Assembly (NCBI GenBank): GCA_015055615.1
Contig: SVHT01000001.1
Coordinates: 124,001-188,000 of the forward strand
From: Clostridiales bacterium
GTDB lineage: Bacteria; Bacillota; Clostridia; Christensenellales; Borkfalkiaceae
DNA length: 64,000 nt
Direction: 5' to 3'
Positions within the stretch are counted from its first letter, which is position 1; each line of letters starts with the position of its first letter. Shown piece by piece: positions 8,628 to 16,378 of the stretch. Under the pieces are notes generated by a model, which made no database searches, was not told where the DNA came from, and was given only the letters and a program-made list of their open reading frames with translations. Made by a program: the position numbers and the translations under genes.

Positions 8628-9447
8628 CGAAACTCTTATTCCCAAAGTTGGCGTTGTAACGGATATCCGCAAGGATACGCCCGACGTTAAGACCTTCCGC
8701 GTGGTGGGTACGGACGGCAAAAAACTGTTTAAGCACATGCCCGGTCAATGCGCAATGGTATCTATCCCTGGCGTTGGCGAGTGTATGTTTTCCATTACCT
8801 CTTCGCCTACAAACGAAGAATATATGGAATTTTCCATTAAAAAATGCGGTTGCGTTACCGAAGTTATCCATGCGCTCGAAGTAGGCGCGCAAATTACCGT
8901 TCGCGGTCCTTACGGCAAAAATTTCCCCGTAGAAGAAGATTTTAAGGGTAAAGATTTGCTGTTCATTGCAGGCGGTATCGGTCTTGCGCCTTTGCGTAGC
9001 GTTATCAATTACGTGCGTCATTACCGTAACAATTACGGTAAGGTTGTTATCGTATACGGCGCAAGAAGTAAGGACGACCTCGTTGATATCGATGAAATTC
9101 AAAACGAGTGGATAAACGAGCCGAATACGGAAGTGTATTTGACGATTGACCGCCCGCAAGAAGGTTGGGACGGACACGTCGGTTTCGTACCTGCATACGT
9201 CAAAGAATTGGGCTTAAATCCCAATATGACGGCGGTACTTTGCGGTCCTCCAATCATGATTAAATTCACGCTTGCAGGACTGTTGGAGCTCGGTTTTGAT
9301 AAATCGCGCGTATACACGACGTTAGAGCTTCGTATGAAATGCGGCGTTGGTAAATGCGGCAGATGTAACGTAGGCGACAAATTTGTATGTAAAGACGGCC
9401 CCGTATTCCGTATGACGGAATTGGACGAATTGCCCGACGAATATTAA
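8620..9447 (+). CDS. flxA: FlxA-like FAD/NAD(P)H-binding oxidoreductase
   Basis: 275 residues of the ferredoxin-NADP reductase/PyrK-AsrB superfamily. An N-terminal FAD-binding barrel (MPGQCAMVSIPG, SITSSP) is followed by a nucleotide-binding domain (GGIGLAPLRSVI, CGPPIMI) and a C-terminal [2Fe-2S] motif (MKCGVGKCGRCNVG). In Flx complexes this subunit oxidises NADH and is the entry point for electrons. The ATG lies inside the flxB end and GGGGG gives the RBS. Hydrogenase gamma subunit or PyrK are family alternatives, but there is no pyrD or hydrogenase here. Confidence 0.82.
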   Translation: MINETLIPKVGVVTDIRKDTPDVKTFRVVGTDGKKLFKHMPGQCAMVSIPGVGECMFSITSSPTNEEYMEFSIKKCGCVTEVIHALEVGAQITVRGPYGKNFPVEEDFKGKDLLFIAGGIGLAPLRSVINYVRHYRNNYGKVVIVYGARSKDDLVDIDEIQNEWINEPNTEVYLTIDRPQEGWDGHVGFVPAYVKELGLNPNMTAVLCGPPIMIKFTLAGLLELGFDKSRVYTTLELRMKCGVGKCGRCNVGDKFVCKDGPVFRMTELDELPDEY

Positions 9448-9465
9448 GGAGAACAATAGAAAGCT

Positions 9466-10140
9466 ATGGAAAAAATGGTAAACGTATATCTTTTCGGCAA
9501 ACGTTATCAAGTTCCGGAAAGTCTGACGATTATGAAAGCAATGGAATACGCTGGGTATCAGCTCGTTCGCGGTTGCGGTTGCAGAAACGGTTTCTGCGGT
9601 GCGTGCGCGACGATCTATCGTATCCACGGTCAGCAAGAGCTGAAAAGCTGTCTTGCTTGCCAACAGCAGGTTGAAGAGGGTATGTACGTAGCGACGTTGC
9701 CTTTCTTCCCCTTGGTAAAACAGGTTTACGATATCAATAAAATCAAACCTACGCAGCAGATTATGATGCAGCTCTATCCCGAAATTTATTCGTGTATCGG
9801 CTGTAACGCTTGTACGAAGAGTTGCACGCAGGAACTCAACGTTATGCAGTATATTGCATACGCACAACGTGGCGAATACGAAAAAGCAGCGGAAGAAAGC
9901 TTTGACTGCGTAATGTGCGGCGTATGTTCTTCCCGTTGTCCCGCAGGTATCTCGCATCCGCAGGTTGCGTTGCTTACCAGACGTTTGACGGGTAAATATC
10001 TTGCTCCTAAGACCGAACATCTTATCAACCGCGTTGCAGAAATCGACGCGGGGGATTGCAAAGCGGCTTTGGAAGCGATTATGAATACCCCGCTCGAAGA
10101 ACAGAAAAATCTGTATAATCACAGAGAAATCGAGAAATAA
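9466..10140 (+). CDS. frdB: Fumarate reductase/succinate dehydrogenase iron-sulfur subunit
   Basis: 224 residues. The N-terminal [2Fe-2S] domain has CGCRNGFCGAC and a later SCLAC. The C-terminal part has CIGCNACTKSC and CVMCGVCSSRCPAGI, giving a SdhB/FrdB/TfrB-like layout. The C-terminal CCG domains that extend TfrB in methanogens are absent, and HdrB elsewhere in the operon could supply them in trans. No cytochrome b or membrane-anchor gene is present, so the enzyme is probably soluble. It ends 11 bp before the flavoprotein gene. Confidence 0.82.
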   Translation: MEKMVNVYLFGKRYQVPESLTIMKAMEYAGYQLVRGCGCRNGFCGACATIYRIHGQQELKSCLACQQQVEEGMYVATLPFFPLVKQVYDINKIKPTQQIMMQLYPEIYSCIGCNACTKSCTQELNVMQYIAYAQRGEYEKAAEESFDCVMCGVCSSRCPAGISHPQVALLTRRLTGKYLAPKTEHLINRVAEIDAGDCKAALEAIMNTPLEEQKNLYNHREIEK

Positions 10141-10151
10141 GGAGAGGCGCT

Positions 10152-11756
10152 ATGTACCATTACACGCAAGAACAACTTGAATCTATGAAGAAAGTAGAGG
10201 CAACGCGCGCTTCTCGTATTGAAAAATTGCACGCGCGTATGTCGGCGGAAGAAAAAGATGCCGTTTTGGCTGAGTTCCACCCCGACTATATCACGTCGGC
10301 TTATGAAGAATTGAAAGTCGGCAAAAACAAAGGCGGCAAGGTATTGCACGAACTTGCAGCGCTTTTACAAGGGCATTCCCGAGTGAAAGATATGAAAATC
10401 GACCTTTCCAAAATCGACTACGACGTAGACGTTTTGGTTATCGGCGGTGGCGGCGCAGGCTCGTCTGCGGCTATCGAAGCGCACGAACGCGGCGCAAAGG
10501 TTATGATTGCAACCAAACTCCGTTTGGGCGACGCGAACACGGCAATGGCAGAGGGTGGTATTCAAGCGGCTGACAAGCCCAATGACAGCCCCGCAACCCA
10601 CTATCTCGACGCGCTCGGCGGTGGACATTTCATGAACAAGCCCGAGCTTTTGTATAAGCTCGTAAACGAAGCTCCCGAGGCAATTTTGTGGCTCAACAAC
10701 CTCGGCGTTATGTTCGATAAAGAACCCGACGGTACGATGGTTACCACGCATGGTGGCGGTACTTCCAGAAAGCGTATGCACGCTTGCCGTGACTATTCCG
10801 GTTCGGAAATCATGAGAACGCTCCGTGACGAGGTTTTCAACCGCGGTATCACGGTGGTAGATTTCACGGCGGCTATCGAGCTTATTAAAGACACCGACGG
10901 CAAAATTGCAGGTGCGGTGCTGATGAATATGGAAACGAAAGAAATCTTGGTTGCACGCGCAAAGACGGTCGTTATCGCAACGGGTGGCGCAGGCAGATTG
11001 CACTATCAAGGTTTCCCCACGTCCAACCACTACGGCGCGACGGCAGACGGCTTGGTGCTTGCATACAGAGCTGGCGCAAAATTGCTCTATCCCGAAACGT
11101 TGCAGTATCACCCTACGGGCGCGGCAGAGCCCACGCAGATTTACGGTGCGCTCGTAACCGAAAAGGTTCGTTCGCTTGGCGCACAGCTTGTCAACAAAAA
11201 CGGCGAAGCGTTCGTATATTCCTTGGAAACGCGTGACGTTACCGCATCTTCCATTATTCGTGAATGCAAGCAGAACGGCAACGGTATCAAGACGACGGAC
11301 GGCGAAGGCGTATGGCTTGACACGCCGCTTATCGATATCTTGAACGGCGAAGGCACGATTGAAAAACGTATTCCCGCAATGCTGAGAATGTTCGGTAAAT
11401 ACGGCATTGATATTCGTAAAGAGCCCATTTTGATTTATCCTACGCTCCATTACCAAAACGGCGGTATCGATATCGGCGCAAACGGTATGACGTGCATTGA
11501 AAACTTGTACGTAGCAGGCGAAGCGGTCGGCGGCATCCACGGTACGAACAGACTTATGGGCAACTCCTTGCTCGATATCATCGTATTTGGTAGAAACGCA
11601 GGTCAGCAAGCTGGCGAAAAATATAAGAGTGTAGAACTCAAAGAACTCACGCTCGACCACGTTGACGCGTTTGAAAAGGAACTTAGCGACGCAGGTATTT
11701 CTTCGGACGTACAATCGCCTAAGCTTTTGCCCGATTACAGAAGACAGGCAAACTAA
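10152..11756 (+). CDS. frdA: Fumarate reductase flavoprotein subunit
   Basis: 534 residues of the FrdA/SdhA/TfrA family. FAD-binding GGGGAGSSAAIEAHERGAK is near residue 100. The substrate region shows HGGGTSRKRMHACRD, YHPTGAAEP, TEKVRSLGA (matching the segment with the catalytic Arg of FrdA), HYQNGGIDI and GIHGTNRLMGNSL, so the His and Arg residues expected for a C4-dicarboxylate enzyme appear kept. The N-terminal 95 residues are a charged helical extension. Fumarate reduction is favoured over succinate oxidation by the operon content and the lack of a membrane anchor. L-aspartate oxidase is a related alternative, but nadA/nadC are absent. Confidence 0.85.
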   Translation: MYHYTQEQLESMKKVEATRASRIEKLHARMSAEEKDAVLAEFHPDYITSAYEELKVGKNKGGKVLHELAALLQGHSRVKDMKIDLSKIDYDVDVLVIGGGGAGSSAAIEAHERGAKVMIATKLRLGDANTAMAEGGIQAADKPNDSPATHYLDALGGGHFMNKPELLYKLVNEAPEAILWLNNLGVMFDKEPDGTMVTTHGGGTSRKRMHACRDYSGSEIMRTLRDEVFNRGITVVDFTAAIELIKDTDGKIAGAVLMNMETKEILVARAKTVVIATGGAGRLHYQGFPTSNHYGATADGLVLAYRAGAKLLYPETLQYHPTGAAEPTQIYGALVTEKVRSLGAQLVNKNGEAFVYSLETRDVTASSIIRECKQNGNGIKTTDGEGVWLDTPLIDILNGEGTIEKRIPAMLRMFGKYGIDIRKEPILIYPTLHYQNGGIDIGANGMTCIENLYVAGEAVGGIHGTNRLMGNSLLDIIVFGRNAGQQAGEKYKSVELKELTLDHVDAFEKELSDAGISSDVQSPKLLPDYRRQAN

Positions 11757-11793
11757 AAAATCGATAGGGAAAACTGATGAAATAAACAAGGAC

Positions 11794-11823
11794 AAAACGC
11801 ACGAGGTACGCTTTGTGCGTTTT
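11794..11823 (+). terminator. Stem-loop between frdA and AspT-type carrier
   Basis: A 9-bp perfect stem AAAACGCAC/GTGCGTTTT encloses a 12-nt loop. The T-rich 3' arm forms much of the tract, so this is a plausible but partial terminator that may reduce read-through into the carrier gene. Confidence 0.6.
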
Positions 11824-11849
11824 CGTCCGTAAAAAAGAGGAGAGATGTT

Positions 11850-13145
11850 ATGTATTTTTATGAGGTATTTAACTCGCTGTTAGTACCTTTGTTCGTTGCT
11901 TTTGCCGTTATTGTGCTCGGTCTTTTGATTGGAAGAATCAGCATTAAAGGCATTTCGCTCGGCACGGCAGGGGTTTTACTTGTTGCGATTCTTGTAGGGG
12001 TTATCTTTTCAAAATTCCCTACGATTGAAATTGCGGGGAAACAGATTACCCTTTGGAGTACGCCGAAATCCTTCGTTTCAGGTTCGGGTGTGACGGATAA
12101 AGGTGCAACGGTAATACTTGGCGCCTTTAAGACGTATTCAGTTGAGAGCGTTTTCAATACCATTTCCAGTATCGGTACAATGTTATTTGTAACGGCGGTA
12201 GGCTTGATTGCAGGTCCGAAATTCTTCCGTTCCTTCAACAAGAGTATGATGTCGTACATTGCAATGGGTGCAATCATCGTGTTGGTTGGCGTTGGGATTA
12301 CGATTGGTATTTCCGCGCTTGACAAAAATATGGATATCGGTATGGGTACGGGTTTGTTGTCTGGCTCGCTTACCTCTACGCCCGCTTTTTCGGCAGCAAA
12401 AGGATCCGCGGAAACGATTAGTCAGGCAATGAAAAACCACGTTACGGCTGGGTACGGTATCGGTTATTTGTACGGCGTTTTGGGTGTAGTTTTGTTTGTG
12501 CAGATTATGCCTAAGCTTTTGAAGGTGGATATTGCAAAGGAAAGAGAAACTTTTGTTGCGGCAAACACTTTGGAGATTAAAGACGACGGCAAAAAACGTT
12601 TTTCCGTTGACGAATTTGGATTTTTCCCGTTTATAACAACCATTGTTTTAGGGCTTTTAATTGGTTGCATCAAAGTGCCCATTGGTAAAGGAAACTTTTT
12701 CAGCTTTGGTTCGTCGGGCGGTACGCTGATTGCAGGTTTGATTGTAGGACATTTTGGGCACTTCGGCAAAATTGATATGAAAGTCTCGAAAAAGACCTTG
12801 AATTTCTTCCGTGAACTTGGTTTGATTTTGTTCTTGGTCGGCGCGGGAATTCCTGGTGGTGTGAATTTCATTTCCGCGTTCAAGTGGATTTATATCGTAT
12901 ACGGTATCATTATGGCAACCGTGCCTATGGTGCTTGGGTTTATTCTCGGTAAGTTTGTTTTCAAACTTTCGATTTTCAACAACCTCGGCTCGATTACGGG
13001 CGGTATGACCAGTACGCCCGCGCTCGGTTCGCTGATTAGCGTAGCAGGTACGGACGACGTATCCTCGGCGTATGCGGCAACTTATCCGTTTGCGCTCGTG
13101 CTTATCGTTGTATCATGTAATTTGCTTGTATTGTTACCTTTCTAA
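11850..13145 (+). CDS. AspT/YidE-family carrier, possible succinate exporter
   Basis: 431-residue polytopic membrane protein with about ten hydrophobic segments and two copies of the AspT-Al_ex/YidE-YbjL pattern: GLLSGSLTSTPAFSAAKGSA in the first half and GSITGGMTSTPALGSL in the second. Known relatives are the aspartate:alanine exchanger AspT and the succinate exporter SucE of Corynebacterium; many members are uncharacterised. Its position 94 bp after a fumarate reductase operon suggests export of succinate or exchange of C4-dicarboxylates; that is inference. The TrkA-C regions found between the halves in some members are missing, so this is a compact version. Confidence 0.75.
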   Translation: MYFYEVFNSLLVPLFVAFAVIVLGLLIGRISIKGISLGTAGVLLVAILVGVIFSKFPTIEIAGKQITLWSTPKSFVSGSGVTDKGATVILGAFKTYSVESVFNTISSIGTMLFVTAVGLIAGPKFFRSFNKSMMSYIAMGAIIVLVGVGITIGISALDKNMDIGMGTGLLSGSLTSTPAFSAAKGSAETISQAMKNHVTAGYGIGYLYGVLGVVLFVQIMPKLLKVDIAKERETFVAANTLEIKDDGKKRFSVDEFGFFPFITTIVLGLLIGCIKVPIGKGNFFSFGSSGGTLIAGLIVGHFGHFGKIDMKVSKKTLNFFRELGLILFLVGAGIPGGVNFISAFKWIYIVYGIIMATVPMVLGFILGKFVFKLSIFNNLGSITGGMTSTPALGSLISVAGTDDVSSAYAATYPFALVLIVVSCNLLVLLPF

Positions 13146-13150
13146 AAAGT

Positions 13151-13179
13151 AAAAAGTCGGTGGAAACGCCGACTTTTTT
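13151..13179 (+). terminator. Rho-independent terminator after carrier gene
   Basis: AAAAAGTCGG and its near-complement CCGACTTTTTT form a stem around a short GGAAA-type loop, ending in a T tract. It closes the dicarboxylate region. Confidence 0.88.
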
Positions 13180-13203
13180 CATAAAAAAATCACTTTCAAA
13201 CAT

Positions 13204-13232
13204 TTGACAATTTTTCTAAAAACTGTTATACT
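13204..13232 (+). promoter_or_regulatory. Promoter of riboswitch-ATPase unit
   Basis: TTGACA and TATACT are separated by 17 bp, about a dozen bases upstream of the aptamer. Transcription would begin just before the riboswitch. Confidence 0.82.
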
Positions 13233-13245
13233 TAAAATACAAACA

Positions 13246-13327
13246 GAGGGAGTAGCAAACGCGAAAGCGGTGGCAAGTCAACAATCTCGGCGCGGAAGTG
13301 CGTCTGGCTGCCTTTATTGCAAGACTC
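13246..13327 (+). ncRNA. yybP-ykoY (Mn2+) riboswitch aptamer
   Basis: The conserved 5' block GAGGGAGTAGC and the conserved 3' block GCAAGACTC bracket an inner hairpin region that includes GTCAACAATCTC, matching the layout of B. subtilis and E. coli yybP-ykoY RNAs (GGGGAGUAGC ... GCAAGACC). P1 can form between GAG and CTC. Directly downstream, CTCG can instead pair with CGAG at about 13347 in a competing hairpin, and a strong terminator follows. This RNA class senses Mn2+ and switches on efflux genes. It sits in the otherwise gene-free stretch 13146-13466. Confidence 0.83.
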
Positions 13328-13373
13328 GTCATCGGCATGCGCCGTGCGAGAAACCCGTTTTATACGATTTTTT

Positions 13374-13405
13374 CAAGTACGGCAATCGACCGTACTTGTT
13401 TTTTT
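13374..13405 (+). terminator. Riboswitch expression-platform terminator
   Basis: A perfect 9-bp stem CAAGTACGG/CCGTACTTG with a 7-nt loop is followed by seven T, 62 bp before the ATPase start codon. Its position between aptamer and ORF indicates transcriptional attenuation. Confidence 0.88.
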
Positions 13406-13466
13406 CTTTCGCGGAGTATTATTCGCGTGTAAATATGGAATAAACTATAAAGACGTAGGAGAAGAG

Positions 13467-16118
13467 ATGAAACATTATTGCGAAGACAAACAAGCTGTTT
13501 TACAGGCGTTAAACACGTCGGAAAAGACAGGGCTTAGCAGCGCAGACGCAGGCGAACGCCTTTTGCAAAACGGCAAAAACAAGCTGGTAGCGGCAAAGAA
13601 AAAATCGATTGTCCGTCGGTTTTTAGAACAGCTTATCGACCCGATGATTATAATCTTAATCGTTGCGGCGGTAATTAGCGGTGTTCTTGCTATAAAAAAT
13701 AACGAAGGTTACGTGGACGTAATTATTATCGGCGCGGTCGTTTTGATTAACGCCGTTTTGGGCGTCCTGCAAGAAAGCAAAGCGGAAAAGGCGATAGAGG
13801 CGTTGCAAGAAATGTCAGCGGCGCATTCCAAGGTTTTCCGTGATGGTAGGATACAGGTCGTTCCCAGCGAAGATTTGGTCGTTGGCGATATCGTTATTTT
13901 AGAGGCTGGCGACGCAGTACCTGCGGACGGCAGAATTTTAGAAAGCGCCAGCTTAAAAATAGAAGAGGCTGCGCTCACGGGCGAATCTGTGCCCGTGGAT
14001 AAAACGGCGTCGGTGATAAAGCTTGGCGAAAACGGCAAAGACGTTCCGCTTGGCGACCGTAAAAATATGATTTATATGGGCGGTACGGTTGTATACGGCC
14101 GTGGTATCGCCGTGGTTACGGCAACAGGTATGGATACCGAAATGGGTAAAATCGCAGGCGCTTTGGCGCAGGCGCAGGAAGGTAAAACACCCTTGCAGAG
14201 AAAGCTTTCCCAGCTTTCCAAGGTGCTTACTTGGCTCGTTTTGGGTATTTGCGGCGTAGTATTTGCCGTGGAAATTATTCGTGTCGGTAAATTCACGCTC
14301 GACGTAGGTATCAATTCGCTGATGACAGCCGTTTCGTTGGCTGTTGCGGCGATTCCCGAAGGTCTTGCTACGGTGGTTACCGTCGTGCTTTCTATCGGCG
14401 TTACCAATATGTCTAAACGAAATGCAATTATCCGCAAATTGACGGCGGTGGAAACCCTCGGTTGCGCGCAGATTATTTGCTCGGATAAGACGGGTACGCT
14501 CACGCAAAACAAAATGACGGTTGTTGATTTCTTCGGCGAAGACGAAAATGCAATAGCGCGCGCTATGGCGCTTTGTAGCGATGCGGCAATCGACGAAGAG
14601 GGCTCGGTAACGGGTGAGCCGACGGAAACGGCACTCGTTGTTTGGGCGGATAAATTGGGTATGAAAAACCCTGCTTTAAAGGCAGAATATCCTCGTATCG
14701 GCGAAGCTCCGTTCGATTCTAACCGTAAGATGATGTCGACGGTGCATAATACCGCGGGCAAAATCGTGCAATACACGAAGGGTGCCCCCGACGTGGTTAT
14801 CGACCGTTGTACGCATTACGTCGTTGGTGGAAAGCTTGTGCCTATGACGGCAGAATATAAAGCAGAAATTTTGAAGGCGAACAAGGCAATGGCAGATAAA
14901 GCGCTGCGTGTATTGGCTTGCGCAACCCGCGTTTGGGAACAGTCTCCCGACGAATTCACGCCCGAAAAATTGGAAGAACAATTATGCTTTACTGGTCTTT
15001 GCGGTATGATTGACCCTGTCCGTCCCGAAGTAAAAGTTGCCATAGAACAATGCCGAGAGGCGGGCGTTCGCGCAATTATGATTACGGGCGACCATATCGA
15101 TACGGCGGTTGCGATTGCAAAAGAACTCGGGATTTTGGAGGAAGGTGTGCATGCCGTTTCGGGGTCTCAGCTCGATGAAATGGACGATGAAGCCTTTGAA
15201 AAAGAATTCCGCAATATCAGCGTGTATGCGCGTGTTCAGCCCGAACACAAGACGCGTATCGTCAATGCATGGCGTGGCGCGGGATATATTACGGCAATGA
15301 CGGGGGACGGCGTCAACGACGCACCCTCTATCAAAGCGGCGGATATCGGCGTTGGTATGGGTATCACGGGTACGGACGTAACGAAAAACGTTGCGGATAT
15401 GGTCCTCACCGACGACAACTTTGCTACGATCGTCGGCGCAGTAGAAGAGGGTAGACGTATTTACGATAATATCCGTAAGGCTATTCAATTCTTACTTGCC
15501 TCGAACATGAGTGAGGTTATCGGTGTATTTGTTGCAACCTTGTGTGGCTTTGTTCTGTTAGAGCCCGTGCATTTGCTCTGGATTAACTTGATAACGGACA
15601 CTTTCCCTGCGCTTGCGCTTGGCGTGGAAAAGGCAGAGCCGAACGTTATGAAACGAAAACCGCGTGATCCAAAAGCGGGTATATTCGCCGGTGGATTAGG
15701 CGTAGACGTCGTATATCAAGGCCTATTGGTTGCGGCTCTTACCCTTGGTTCGTATTTCCTTGGCGCGTACGTACTTGCGCCTGCCGCGGGTTTCGCAAAA
15801 GTAGATGCAGCGGGACACGGTATCACCATGGCGTTCTTAACTTTGTCGATGGCGGAAATTTTCCACAGCTTTAATATGCGTTCGCAACGTGGCAGTATCT
15901 TTACGCTCAAAAAACAAAACCTTGTGCTTTGGCTTGCGGCAATCGGTTCGCTTCTTTTGACGACGGCTGTATGCGAAATTCCGTTCTTGGCAAATGCGTT
16001 TGGATTTGAACACGTAGGCATCACGGAATACGCTATTGCGGTTGGTATGGGTTTCTTGGTTATTCCCGTTGTAGAAATCGTAAAATGCATACAAAGAGCG
16101 TGCAAAAAACAAAAATGA
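13467..16118 (+). CDS. P2-type cation ATPase (Ca2+/Mn2+ efflux)
   Basis: 883 residues with all P-type ATPase marks in order: N-terminal cation-ATPase domain, ALTGESVPV (actuator), AAIPEGL in membrane helix 4, the phosphorylation motif CSDKTGTLTQNK, a nucleotide-binding domain with KGAPD, MTGDGVNDAP, and a C-terminal bundle of about six helices. PEGL and the overall layout fit the P2A Ca2+ pump group. The upstream Mn2+ riboswitch points to manganese export, as for L. lactis YoaB; calcium export is the alternative. The track start at 13317 lies inside the riboswitch; the ATG at 13467 with GGAGAAGAG as RBS is preferred. Confidence 0.9.
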   Translation: MKHYCEDKQAVLQALNTSEKTGLSSADAGERLLQNGKNKLVAAKKKSIVRRFLEQLIDPMIIILIVAAVISGVLAIKNNEGYVDVIIIGAVVLINAVLGVLQESKAEKAIEALQEMSAAHSKVFRDGRIQVVPSEDLVVGDIVILEAGDAVPADGRILESASLKIEEAALTGESVPVDKTASVIKLGENGKDVPLGDRKNMIYMGGTVVYGRGIAVVTATGMDTEMGKIAGALAQAQEGKTPLQRKLSQLSKVLTWLVLGICGVVFAVEIIRVGKFTLDVGINSLMTAVSLAVAAIPEGLATVVTVVLSIGVTNMSKRNAIIRKLTAVETLGCAQIICSDKTGTLTQNKMTVVDFFGEDENAIARAMALCSDAAIDEEGSVTGEPTETALVVWADKLGMKNPALKAEYPRIGEAPFDSNRKMMSTVHNTAGKIVQYTKGAPDVVIDRCTHYVVGGKLVPMTAEYKAEILKANKAMADKALRVLACATRVWEQSPDEFTPEKLEEQLCFTGLCGMIDPVRPEVKVAIEQCREAGVRAIMITGDHIDTAVAIAKELGILEEGVHAVSGSQLDEMDDEAFEKEFRNISVYARVQPEHKTRIVNAWRGAGYITAMTGDGVNDAPSIKAADIGVGMGITGTDVTKNVADMVLTDDNFATIVGAVEEGRRIYDNIRKAIQFLLASNMSEVIGVFVATLCGFVLLEPVHLLWINLITDTFPALALGVEKAEPNVMKRKPRDPKAGIFAGGLGVDVVYQGLLVAALTLGSYFLGAYVLAPAAGFAKVDAAGHGITMAFLTLSMAEIFHSFNMRSQRGSIFTLKKQNLVLWLAAIGSLLLTTAVCEIPFLANAFGFEHVGITEYAIAVGMGFLVIPVVEIVKCIQRACKKQK

Positions 16119-16241
16119 TAATACCCGTGTACGCAACGAATAAAAAAGTCGAGGATTAGAGATAAAACCAAAAATAATGTAAAAATAGCAAAAAAAATGC
16201 AAAAAATGGCTGTTTTTGAATAAAAATTTTTCTCTAACCCC

Positions 16242-16270
16242 TTGACCGACCGCGTTTGATGTGTTATAAT
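16242..16270 (+). promoter_or_regulatory. Promoter of the 255-residue unknown protein gene
   Basis: TTGACC and TATAAT are separated by 17 bp, about 110 bp upstream of the ATG. The AT-rich remainder of 16119-16378 shows no other feature I can name. Confidence 0.8.
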
Positions 16271-16378
16271 TATAGTAGTAAAAATAGCAAAATCCGTTTT
16301 ATAGCGATTATGTAACGGATACGTTCAAAACCATTTTTGGTTGGACGGCAAAAAAAACCAAACAACGAGGTGGAAGAT

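Noticed and set aside
7581-9447. Anaerobic sulfite reductase AsrAB or sulfhydrogenase
   Set aside because: Similar subunits, but no AsrC (siroheme) or [NiFe] catalytic subunit in the operon; the flxD-hdrABC neighbours fit Flx better.
10365-11795. 476-residue - strand ORF opposite frdA
   Set aside because: Shadow frame; begins in the intergenic stem-loop and has no recognisable domain.
13317-13466. N-terminal extension of the cation ATPase (50 residues)
   Set aside because: Lies in the riboswitch and its terminator; an ATG with good RBS exists at 13467 and family members start there.
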